A program made the position numbers and the translations under genes. Source: an uncultured Collinsella sp. (GTDB taxonomy: Bacteria; Actinomycetota; Coriobacteriia; Coriobacteriales; Coriobacteriaceae). Taken from it: 5,210 nt of DNA. The notes beneath the pieces are model-generated. The model was not told the origin of the DNA and ran no database searches. It worked only from the letters and a program-made list of their open reading frames with translations. The DNA is taken from assembly GCA_900549065.1 (NCBI GenBank), contig URNC01000134.1:1-5210 (forward strand), given 5' to 3'. Position 1 is the first letter of the stretch. Every line of letters starts with the position of its first letter. Positions 1 through 5,188 of this stretch are shown here, one piece after another.

Positions 1-268
1 GTACTGGGAGAAGGCTGCCCACGAGGAGGCCGAGCACGCCGCTAAGTTCGCCGAGCTGCTGGGCGAGGTCGTGACCGACTCCACCAAGAAGAACCTCGAG
101 ATGCGTGTTGAGGCCGAGAACGGCGCCACCGCCGGCAAGACCGATCTTGCCAAGCGCGCCAAGGCCGCTGGTCTCGATGCCATCCACGACACCGTGCACG
201 AGATGGCACGCGACGAGGCTCGCCACGGCAAGGCTTTCGCCGGCCTGCTCAAGCGCTACTTTGGCTAA
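1..268 (+). CDS. Rubrerythrin-family peroxidase (reverse rubrerythrin / NADH peroxidase type), C-terminal part only
   Basis: The last 88 codons of a gene that begins outside the window; the frame is open from base 2 and stops at TAA 266-268. The visible part is the second half of a ferritin-like four-helix bundle with two ExxH diiron-ligand motifs: one in HEEAEHA near the left edge and one in ARDEARHGKAF near the C-terminus. A further conserved Glu-rich segment (MRVEAENGAT) lies between them. Proteins of this type are cytoplasmic diiron enzymes that reduce hydrogen peroxide in anaerobes with electrons from NAD(P)H via rubredoxin-type carriers. The wording and spacing resemble the reverse-rubrerythrin/NADH peroxidase group of about 180-190 residues, where the rubredoxin domain is N-terminal and would lie upstream of this window. 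That assignment comes from family memory; the missing N-terminus prevents separating it from a plain rubrerythrin. The gene ends at its own terminator and faces the 377-codon gene tail to tail. Confidence 0.88.
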   Translation, partial: YWEKAAHEEAEHAAKFAELLGEVVTDSTKKNLEMRVEAENGATAGKTDLAKRAKAAGLDAIHDTVHEMARDEARHGKAFAGLLKRYFG

Positions 269-301
269 GCCAACCGCCTGAGAGACAATCTTTAGCTCGA
301 T

Positions 302-333
302 AAGGCCCGGACCGCATGGTTCGGGCCTTTTTC
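302..333 (+). terminator. Rho-independent terminator of the rubrerythrin-family gene
   Basis: A 12-bp stem (AAGGCCCGGACC, 302-313, with GGTTCGGGCCTT, 318-329; one G-U pair) closes a GCAT tetraloop and runs into a T tract (328-332). It starts 33 bp after the TAA. The T tract exists only on the + side, so it should terminate the rubrerythrin transcript and not the opposing gene. A small extra hairpin, TTCGTG-CCT-CACGAA (331-345), follows directly. From 346 to 400 I see no further signal. Confidence 0.9.
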
Positions 334-400
334 GTGCCTCACGAACTTGTTAACTCCCTGAAATAGGACCACCTTAGGCATCGGATTCTCGTCAAAAAAT

Positions 401-520
401 AAGTGAGTAGACTTTTTGGAACTTGCCGAGCAGACCATCCATATTGCTTTATAAAGTCGCAGGTAAATGACTTGTTGCAAAAACGGCCTGGTCGCCATCA
501 AGCCAAAAGTCTACTCACTT
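401..520. repeat. Dispersed palindromic repeat, copy 1 (120 bp, inverted ends)
   Basis: The ends are inverted copies of AAGTGAGTAGACTTTT (401-416 and 505-520), with a GG inside each arm offset by one base. Inside lie a perfect palindrome CTTTATAAAG (447-456) and a further inverted pair GACCA / TGGTC, so the strand can fold on itself over much of its length. Copy 2 at 1822-1940 matches it with about 13 substitutions and one single-base indel by hand alignment (about 88% identity). In copy 1 a TA dinucleotide sits at each edge (400-401 and 520-521), as expected of a TA-targeting MITE, but copy 2 has it on one side only. The right end overlaps the last codons and stop of the 377-codon gene. A non-autonomous mobile element or a REP-like 3'-end element are both possible; no transposase is present in the window. 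Confidence 0.85.
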
Positions 521-1644
521 AGTTTCGCAGCCGTCCACGATCGAGCTATTTTGTGTCTAACGGGCATCTTTTCGTCGATTACTCCCAATTTTGTCCAGTC
601 AACGAATAGTTCAGACCGGAGTAATGTCTCAGCCCTTTGCTCATCTGAGCTTTTATCACGATATTCAGCATCGAGCATCCTGCATACGGCCTTAACGATC
701 GCGCGGAATCTATCCTCATCGGATATCTGTCTGTGTGTCAGGAGAAGTACATCGTAGCCCATGGCCTGAAGGGCTGTCATGCGGTCAGCGTCACGCAAGC
801 CATCCCCTGCGCGTCCGTGCGAGGCCTTTCCCTGACATTCAATGGCCACCTGTCGCTTGCCGTCCGGCGAAGAGAGAAGTAGGTCGATATATACACGGGA
901 CTTTCCCACAATCGCTCGAGCACTTGTGCTTAGCGTCACTTCGACATTGAGCTCTATGCCGCAAAACCCTTCGCCTCCCAGGGCTCGCGGCAGTCCAAGC
1001 AACAAATACGCCTCGACCTCAAAAGGCGACGCGGCACCCAATGGAACGAGTTGCGATACCGCCATAAATCTATTGCCGTAACGCATCCCGCAAACATCTG
1101 AACAAAAACGGTCAAGGTCTCTGCCCAAAACCAAAGCGTCTCGACGCCATAAACTTGAAGTGATGCCGTCCTCGGACGGGCAGCGCACCCAACCGAACGT
1201 TGTCGAAATCGCGCCCGAATCAATTGCACGCGAAAGCTCCGCCTCAAGCGCCACCGGCAGAGCACACACCGCAAACAAGCCACACATCTCCGCCAACACA
1301 AAAAGAAGCTGGAGATCCGTCAGATGTCGAGACATGATAAATGCCGTCAGTAGAGGAGACGTGACCAAAAATCCATGCTCCGTTTCCAACACAGATTCCC
1401 TGGGGAGCTCACCAAGGAACAGCCGCTGCCTAATGCTGACAGGGCAGGTCCGTTTGTTTCTCGTCCGAACCAATGTATACAACGGAAAACCGAGCGCGAC
1501 TGCAGCCGTCGGGTTGCGGGCGAGATCATATCGCTGCCGGTCTTCTTCCGGTCGTGGAAACGGCGGACACAAAGCGCGGACTTGAGGAGGCAAACGCCAG
1601 TACCTAAAAGCCGATATGTCACAAAGTAGATCCTTCATAGGCAC
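511..1644 (-). CDS. Hypothetical protein with C-terminal PD-(D/E)XK / DUF559-like region
   Basis: A 377-codon gene of unknown function, read from GTG at 1644; an ATG two codons downstream (1638) is an equally good or better start, and neither has a clear Shine-Dalgarno. An in-frame TGA lies just upstream, so it is not longer. Residues 1-30 (LCDISAFRYWRLPPQVR) recall the N-terminal region found on AbiEi-like/DUF559 actinobacterial proteins. The region from about 205 to 320 has the order of a Vsr/DUF559-type restriction-endonuclease fold: Glu209 in ASPFEVEAYLLL, Asp254 in YIDLLL, Glu269 in VAIECQG, His276, and a DADR motif (285-288) before the strand YDVLLLTHRQI. The usual third catalytic residue after Glu269 is Gln271 and not Lys, so activity is uncertain. 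There are no membrane spans or signal peptide. It is monocistronic, between two repeat copies; its TAG stop lies in repeat copy 1. GC is low at its 3' end (about 44% over 541-660). Orphan nuclease, defence protein or AbiEi-like antitoxin are all open; the function is not settled. Confidence 0.72.
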   Translation of the reverse strand: MPMKDLLCDISAFRYWRLPPQVRALCPPFPRPEEDRQRYDLARNPTAAVALGFPLYTLVRTRNKRTCPVSIRQRLFLGELPRESVLETEHGFLVTSPLLTAFIMSRHLTDLQLLFVLAEMCGLFAVCALPVALEAELSRAIDSGAISTTFGWVRCPSEDGITSSLWRRDALVLGRDLDRFCSDVCGMRYGNRFMAVSQLVPLGAASPFEVEAYLLLGLPRALGGEGFCGIELNVEVTLSTSARAIVGKSRVYIDLLLSSPDGKRQVAIECQGKASHGRAGDGLRDADRMTALQAMGYDVLLLTHRQISDEDRFRAIVKAVCRMLDAEYRDKSSDEQRAETLLRSELFVDWTKLGVIDEKMPVRHKIARSWTAAKLSE

Positions 1645-1721
1645 AGGAAAACACGGATTTCAACCCAATCGGTCTCGCATTGGCGCGAACGCAACAAAAA
1701 TGGCACCGAACGGACTGCTAA

Positions 1722-1787
1722 GTTTTCAACAGCCCTCCCCAACTGACCAAAAGCTTGCCGAGAGCTGGACGAAGCACTGTTGAAAAC
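1722..1787. repeat. Second inverted-repeat element (66 bp)
   Basis: Perfect 11-bp inverted ends GTTTTCAACAG (1722-1732) and CTGTTGAAAAC (1777-1787) enclose 44 bp. Inside is a HindIII-type palindrome AAGCTT and an AGCT...AGCT pair. On the + strand it is followed by CCCATTTTTTT (T run 1792-1798), which could make it a weak terminator, although the stem is AT-rich and the loop long. It shares only the 9-mer CTTGCCGAG with repeat copy 1, so it looks like a separate family. It lies in the 177-bp gap upstream of the 377-codon gene; the rest of that gap (1645-1721) shows no convincing promoter for the minus-strand gene. Confidence 0.6.
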
Positions 1788-1821
1788 CCCATTTTTTTCT
1801 CATGCAGAAGCTTTGCGCGGC

Positions 1822-1940
1822 AAGTGAGTAGACTTTTTCGAACTTGCCGTGCAGACCAGCCAAATTGCTTTATAAAGTCGCAGGTAGATAGCTTGTGGTA
1901 AAACGGCTTGGTCGCCAAAATGCCAAAAGTCTACTCACTT
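1822..1940. repeat. Dispersed palindromic repeat, copy 2 (119 bp, inverted ends)
   Basis: Same orientation and plan as copy 1: inverted ends AAGTGAGTAGACTTTT (1822-1837) and its complement (1925-1940), and the CTTTATAAAG palindrome at 1868-1877. It is one base shorter because one A is missing in the internal A run. Its right end overlaps the last codons of pdxR and provides that gene's TGA stop (1935-1937). Shared sequence with copy 1 continues to the AG after the end (CACTTAG), so the true boundary may be 1-2 bp further right. Confidence 0.85.
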
Positions 1941-3371
1941 AGATTGCAGAGCGCCCCCCATTAGCTGCAATTCCAAGGTAGTTAGCACTTTTGGATTCAG
2001 ATCGTCATACTGAACAAGAATTTGACTTGAGTTTTCAGGGACAAATGCACCATCGGCACACCAATAACAGTCACTGATATCGATAAACGGAATACCCGAG
2101 CGCGTGAGAGCCCGCGCAAAAGAGCTTCCACCCGTTCCGCGCTCCGCAACAACAGTGCAGTAAAGGCCCGCGTCCGCATGCTCGATCGAGACCTCCCCTG
2201 CCGGAAACGCTTTCCGTACAAGCGCCGCCAGGCCATCACGCGCCTCGCGAGCACGAACACGCACGCGGTTCACGTGCCGCTCGTAATCACCCGATTCCAG
2301 CAAACGTGCCAAAGCGACCTGGTCAACAGAACTCACCGACGAGGCGTAGAAACCAAGGCTGCGCCTAAACCGCTCCATCAGCTCATCGGGCAACACCATG
2401 TACGCTAGACGCAGCGCCGATGACAGGCTCTTCGAAAACGTGTTGGTGTAGATAACCGACTGGGCGGCATCGATCGACGCGAGCGCGGGAATCGGCTTAC
2501 CAGCAAGGCGAAACTCACAATCAAAGTCATCTTCGATGAGATACCGGCCCGGCTGCTCGGCGGCCCAGCTCAGCAGGGCATAGCGACGCGCAATGCTCGT
2601 CACAAGGCCGGTCGGATACTGATGGGACGGCATCAGGTGAAGGACATCGGTCCCACTTTTCTGCAGAGTGCTCAAGCCCACGCCCTCATCATCCAACGGG
2701 ATATGTCGAACTTTGCAGCTCATAGCCTGATAGATGCGCGTCAGACGCAAATAGCCCGGGTCCTCAACGGCATACACCTTGTCCGCGCCAAGCAACTGAA
2801 CCAACATGGTATCGAGCAGCTGGGCGCCCGCGCCGATAACGATGTTATTGGGATCGACATTCATGCCCCTCGTCCCACGCAGATGGTGAGCAATTGCGCG
2901 TCGTAGCCGAGCGGTGCCCTGTGCCGGTGCGGGCGAAAAGACCTCGCGTTCGTCTTCGGATGTCAGCGTCGCCCGTAGCGCGCTTTGCCAAAGCCGCGCC
3001 GCCTCCAAAGCGGAAGGAGAAAGTGTATCGAATCGCTCGGTCCGTCCATCGGCATCATGCGCGCTGGGGCCCACAGAGACGGTATCTCGGTCGATGCTCC
3101 CCGTAGTCAAAGGCAAAACCGGTGCATCCGGAAGCTCGCAAGCGTAGTAGCCCCGACGCGGCATTGAACAAATATAGCCCTCGGCAAGTAACTGGTTATA
3201 TGCATTCTCGATGGTAATGACACTGATTCCCAGATGACTGGCAAAGGCGCGCTTAGACGGAAGATGTTCCCCCGCCGCAATGCGTCCAGCTACGATATCA
3301 TCTCGAATTTGCTGGTAAACATACTCATAGAGCGATGCTTCGCCGCGTTTTTCCAAATTATAGTCAAGCAT
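1935..3371 (-). CDS. pdxR: MocR-family transcriptional regulator PdxR (GntR-type HTH + class I aminotransferase fold)
   Basis: 478 residues from ATG 3371, the usual MocR length. This start is chosen because AGGTGG lies 7 nt upstream; a TTG 11 codons earlier is in frame but would place that Shine-Dalgarno inside the gene. Residues ~12-78 form a winged HTH of GntR type (LPSKRAFASHLGIS, then TIENAYNQLLAEGYI). After a linker, residues ~115-470 form a fold-type I aminotransferase domain: VIGAGAQ (178-184), VEDPGY (202-207), PSHQYPTG (248-255), LIEDDFDCEFR (278-288) and the PLP lysine Lys314 in NTFSKSLSSALRLAYMVLP. Asp281 fits the residue that pairs with the pyridine nitrogen; the next key position is Phe283, where GabR has Tyr281. 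Regulators of this type bind PLP and control PLP synthesis, usually at direct repeats. The divergent placement next to pdxST supports PdxR over GabR or TauR. The last codons and TGA stop are contributed by repeat copy 2. Confidence 0.9.
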   Translation of the reverse strand: MLDYNLEKRGEASLYEYVYQQIRDDIVAGRIAAGEHLPSKRAFASHLGISVITIENAYNQLLAEGYICSMPRRGYYACELPDAPVLPLTTGSIDRDTVSVGPSAHDADGRTERFDTLSPSALEAARLWQSALRATLTSEDEREVFSPAPAQGTARLRRAIAHHLRGTRGMNVDPNNIVIGAGAQLLDTMLVQLLGADKVYAVEDPGYLRLTRIYQAMSCKVRHIPLDDEGVGLSTLQKSGTDVLHLMPSHQYPTGLVTSIARRYALLSWAAEQPGRYLIEDDFDCEFRLAGKPIPALASIDAAQSVIYTNTFSKSLSSALRLAYMVLPDELMERFRRSLGFYASSVSSVDQVALARLLESGDYERHVNRVRVRAREARDGLAALVRKAFPAGEVSIEHADAGLYCTVVAERGTGGSSFARALTRSGIPFIDISDCYWCADGAFVPENSSQILVQYDDLNPKVLTTLELQLMGGALQSK

Positions 3372-3378
3372 GTGTTTG

Positions 3379-3384
3379 CCACCT
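3379..3384 (-). promoter_or_regulatory. Ribosome binding site deciding the pdxR start
   Basis: Read on the minus strand, AGGTGG stands 7 nt before ATG 3371. No comparable site precedes the upstream TTG at 3404, so the ATG is preferred. It overlaps the first CTGACCTT octamer, so a regulator bound there would also sit over this gene's translation start region. Confidence 0.75.
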
Positions 3385-3503
3385 GACCTTATCGCGCTGT
3401 TCAATCTGGTATTAGTCTGACCTTGTTATTATCTCGAAAACTGAGTATTTCGCCATACCCAGCTCCCCGATAGGATGTTCCGTCAAGCAATGCACATGCC
3501 AAC

Positions 3504-3511
3504 AAAGGGAG
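3504..3511 (+). promoter_or_regulatory. Ribosome binding site deciding the pdxS start
   Basis: AAAGGGAG lies 5 nt before ATG 3517. In-frame ATGs further upstream (for example 3475) lack such a site and would add residues not found in the family. Confidence 0.8.
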
Positions 3512-3516
3512 CAACC

Positions 3517-4407
3517 ATGGCAGAACAGACCAGCAAGGCCGATCGCGTCAAACTCAATCGCGAGCTCGCGCAGATGCTCAAGGGCGGCGTCATCATGGAC
3601 GTCACCACGCCCGAGCAGGCACGCATCGCCGAGGAGGCGGGCGCCTGCGCCGTCATGGCACTTGAGCGCATCCCGGCCGATATCCGTGCCGCAGGCGGCG
3701 TCTCGCGCATGAGCGACCCCAAGATGATCAAGGGCATCCAAGAGGCCGTCTCCATCCCCGTTATGGCCAAGTGCCGCATCGGGCACATTGTCGAGGCGCA
3801 GGTCCTGCAGGCCATCGAGATCGATTACATCGACGAGTCCGAGGTTCTTTCCCCTGCCGATGACGTCTATCACATCGACAAGGCCCAGTTTGACGTGCCG
3901 TTTGTCTGCGGCGCCCGCGATCTGGGCGAGGCGTTGCGCCGTGTTGCCGAGGGCGCCACGATGATCCGCACCAAGGGCGAGCCGGGCACGGGCGACGTGG
4001 TCCAGGCCGTGCGCCACATGCGCAAGATCCAGAAGCAGATCCGCGACGTTGTTGCCCTGCGCGACGATGAGCTCTTTGAGGCAGCCAAGCAACTACAGGT
4101 TCCGGTCGAGCTGGTGCGCGAGGTCCATGCCACGGGCAAGCTTCCCGTCGTGAACTTTGCCGCCGGCGGCGTAGCGACCCCCGCCGACGCCGCGCTGATG
4201 ATGCAGCTGGGCGCCGAGGGCGTCTTTGTCGGCTCGGGCATCTTTAAGAGCGGCGACCCCGCCAAGCGCGCCGCCGCCATCGTCAAGGCCGTGGCAAACT
4301 TCACCGATGCCAAGCTCATCGCCGAGCTTTCGGAAGACCTGGGCGAGGCCATGGTGGGCATCAACGCCGACGAGATCGAAATCATCATGGAGGAGCGCGG
4401 GCGCTAG
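3517..4407 (+). CDS. pdxS: Pyridoxal 5'-phosphate synthase, lyase/synthase subunit PdxS
   Basis: 296 residues, against about 294 in Bacillus subtilis PdxS, whose sequence it follows closely end to end. PdxS is a cytoplasmic (beta/alpha)8 barrel that condenses ribose 5-phosphate (or ribulose 5-phosphate), glyceraldehyde 3-phosphate and ammonia into PLP in the DXP-independent pathway. Signature segments: GGVIMDV with Asp28, ALERIPADIRAAGGVSRM, MAKCRIGHIVEA with the first Schiff-base lysine Lys85, DYIDESEVL, RTKGEPGTG with the second lysine Lys153, and the phosphate-binding region VVNFAAGGVATPADAALMMQLGA followed by GVFVGSGIFKS. Both lysines match the B. subtilis Lys81 and Lys149 positions. Twelve PdxS form a double hexamer, each able to carry one PdxT. 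The start is set by AAAGGGAG and family length. It is the first gene of the operon, 20 bp ahead of pdxT and divergent from pdxR. Nothing is missing; GC is high (about 75% over 3601-3660). Confidence 0.98.
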   Translation: MAEQTSKADRVKLNRELAQMLKGGVIMDVTTPEQARIAEEAGACAVMALERIPADIRAAGGVSRMSDPKMIKGIQEAVSIPVMAKCRIGHIVEAQVLQAIEIDYIDESEVLSPADDVYHIDKAQFDVPFVCGARDLGEALRRVAEGATMIRTKGEPGTGDVVQAVRHMRKIQKQIRDVVALRDDELFEAAKQLQVPVELVREVHATGKLPVVNFAAGGVATPADAALMMQLGAEGVFVGSGIFKSGDPAKRAAAIVKAVANFTDAKLIAELSEDLGEAMVGINADEIEIIMEERGR

Positions 4408-4413
4408 TCCGGC

Positions 4414-4421
4414 AGAAAGGA
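4414..4421 (+). promoter_or_regulatory. Ribosome binding site of pdxT
   Basis: AGAAAGGA stands 6 nt before ATG 4428 in the 20-bp gap after the pdxS TAG. The short gap leaves no room for a separate promoter and fits coupled translation of the two subunits. Confidence 0.75.
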
Positions 4422-4427
4422 TCGCAC

Positions 4428-5015
4428 ATGAGCGATTATGCAGACCAGACGGTCGCCGTACTGGCGGTCCAAGGCGCTTTTGCCGAGCACGAGGCAAGAC
4501 TATCCGAGCTGGGCGCACACTGTATTGAGCTGAGGCAGGCGGCCGATTTACAGCAGGACTTTGACCGTCTGGTACTTCCCGGCGGCGAGTCTACCGTTCA
4601 AGGGAAGCTGCTTGATGAGTTGGGCATGCTCGAGGAGCTTCGTGCCCGTATCGCTGAAGGCATGCCCGTCCTGGGCACCTGCGCCGGCCTGATTCTGCTG
4701 GCTCACGACCTTGCCGCCCATGACGATAAGGGCACGCCGCGTTTGGCAACCATGGATGTACTTGTCGAGCGCAATGCCTACGGCAGACAGCTCGGCAGCT
4801 TTCGAACCAAGGGACAGGTAGCCGGCATCGACGGTGAAGTGCCGCTGACGTTTATCCGCGCGCCCCGCATCGTCGAGGTCCACGGCGACGCAAAGGCCTT
4901 AGCGAAAGTCGACGGCCGTATCGTCGCCGCGCGCCAGGGCAACCAGCTCGGCGTAACCTTCCACCCCGAACTCGACGAAGACACCCGCCTCCACGAACTG
5001 TTCCTACAAATGTAG
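4428..5015 (+). CDS. pdxT: Pyridoxal 5'-phosphate synthase, glutaminase subunit PdxT
   Basis: 195 residues, the normal size for PdxT. It is a class I (triad) glutamine amidotransferase that hydrolyses glutamine and feeds ammonia into PdxS. Visible motifs: VAVLAVQGAFAEH at the N-terminus, PGGEST (51-56, substrate/oxyanion loop), GTCAGLILLA with the nucleophile Cys85, ERNAYGRQLGSF (114-125), FIRAP (142-146) and the His179/Glu181 pair in TFHPEL completing the triad. All catalytic residues are present. It is the second gene of the pdxST operon. Its 3' end reads CCTACA-AA-TGTAGG (5003-5016), a small inverted repeat across the TAG stop, and a long hairpin follows 20 bp later. Confidence 0.98.
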   Translation: MSDYADQTVAVLAVQGAFAEHEARLSELGAHCIELRQAADLQQDFDRLVLPGGESTVQGKLLDELGMLEELRARIAEGMPVLGTCAGLILLAHDLAAHDDKGTPRLATMDVLVERNAYGRQLGSFRTKGQVAGIDGEVPLTFIRAPRIVEVHGDAKALAKVDGRIVAARQGNQLGVTFHPELDEDTRLHELFLQM

Positions 5016-5035
5016 GCATCGAAATCAACAAACGA

Positions 5036-5105
5036 AACGAGAGTGGATGATCTCCCACTTTAAGCTTGAATGCAGGCTCAAACCGGGAGATCATCCACTC
5101 TTGTT
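5036..5105 (+). terminator. Long hairpin downstream of pdxT (possible terminator or repeat element)
   Basis: A perfect 16-bp inverted repeat, GAGTGGATGATCTCCC (5041-5056) against 5085-5100, extends outward to about 21 bp with one G-U pair (AACGA 5036-5040 with TTGTT 5101-5105). The loop can fold again (TTTAAGCTT with AGGCTCAAA, one mismatch). It starts 20 bp after the pdxT stop, where an operon terminator is expected, but no real T tract follows. It may therefore be a REP-like dispersed element acting as an RNA 3'-end stabiliser or a weak two-way terminator. Termination is inferred; the fold is seen. Confidence 0.6.
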
Positions 5106-5109
5106 CTAT

Positions 5110-5140
5110 GTAGTCGTTTAAGAACGTCCCCAATGACTAC
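5110..5140. repeat. Hairpin displaying GAACGTCCC in its loop
   Basis: GTAGTCGTT (5110-5118) pairs with AATGACTAC (5132-5140), nine pairs including one G-U. The loop contains GAACGTCCC (5122-5130), a motif that recurs downstream. It begins 4 bp after the preceding long hairpin. No gene is visible here. Confidence 0.55.
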
Positions 5141-5188
5141 AAGGAGTGTCCCAAGCTGCCGGCAGAAAAGGAACGTCCCTAACTGCCG
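5135..5188. repeat. Degenerate 27-bp tandem repeat (two units)
   Basis: Units 5135-5161 and 5162-5188 agree at 19 of 27 positions; each has a core G(A)(A/G)(C/T)GTCCC and ends CTGCCG. A perfect palindrome CTGCCGGCAG (5156-5165) sits at the junction, and CGGCAG (5160-5165) can pair with CTGCCG (5183-5188), again placing GAACGTCCC in the loop. The remaining 22 bp to the edge of the window show nothing I can name. Confidence 0.5.

Larger units (their letters stand above)
3372..3516. promoter_or_regulatory. Divergent pdxR-pdxS control region with candidate PdxR operators
   Basis: 145 bp separate the two divergent start codons. Visible direct repeats: the exact octamer CTGACCTT at 3383-3390 and 3417-3424 (34 bp start to start), the first overlapping the pdxR Shine-Dalgarno; and a looser family CTGGTATTAGTCT (3406-3418), CTTGTTATTATCT (3422-3434) and CTGAGTATTT (3441-3450). 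MocR regulators typically bind direct repeats next to or over promoters, so these are candidate operators. A possible pdxS -10, TATTAT (3427-3432, five of six matches to consensus), has no good -35 at the normal distance, as would fit an activator-dependent promoter. GATAAT on the opposite strand, within the same repeat, could serve pdxR. Assignment is inference from pattern and position only. Confidence 0.5.

Noticed and set aside
302..333. Bidirectional use of the rubrerythrin terminator
   Set aside because: No T tract on the minus-strand exit side, so it is unlikely to terminate the opposing gene.
292..501. 69-codon minus-strand frame across repeat copy 1
   Set aside because: It lies mainly in the palindromic repeat. 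The matching frame in copy 2 is shifted by the one-base indel, so the protein is not conserved between copies; it also runs through the rubrerythrin terminator.
1160..1585. 141-codon plus-strand frame inside the 377-codon gene
   Set aside because: Opposite-strand shadow; low-complexity residue mix, no ribosome binding site, and the minus-strand frame has domain-like motifs.
1718..1918. 66-codon minus-strand frame across repeat copy 2 and the 66-bp inverted repeat
   Set aside because: It reads through two unrelated repeat elements and does not keep frame with copy 1; no ribosome binding site. Treated as repeat DNA.
401..1940. CRISPR array or attachment sites for an integrated element
   Set aside because: Only two copies about 1.4 kb apart with a gene between, no regular spacers, and no integrase or transposase in the window.
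3372..3404. Longer pdxR start at TTG 3404 (489 residues)
   Set aside because: A good AGGTGG site lies 7 nt before ATG 3371, and the extra 11 residues are not typical of MocR N-termini.
3475..3516. Longer pdxS starting at ATG 3475
   Set aside because: ATG 3517 has AAAGGGAG at 5 nt and gives the family length and N-terminus.
3412..4092. 226-codon frame opposite pdxS, and similar long frames opposite pdxS and pdxT
   Set aside because: Shadow frames of GC-rich genes; composition is codon-mirror (Ala, Asp, Gly, Leu rich) with no recognisable domain.
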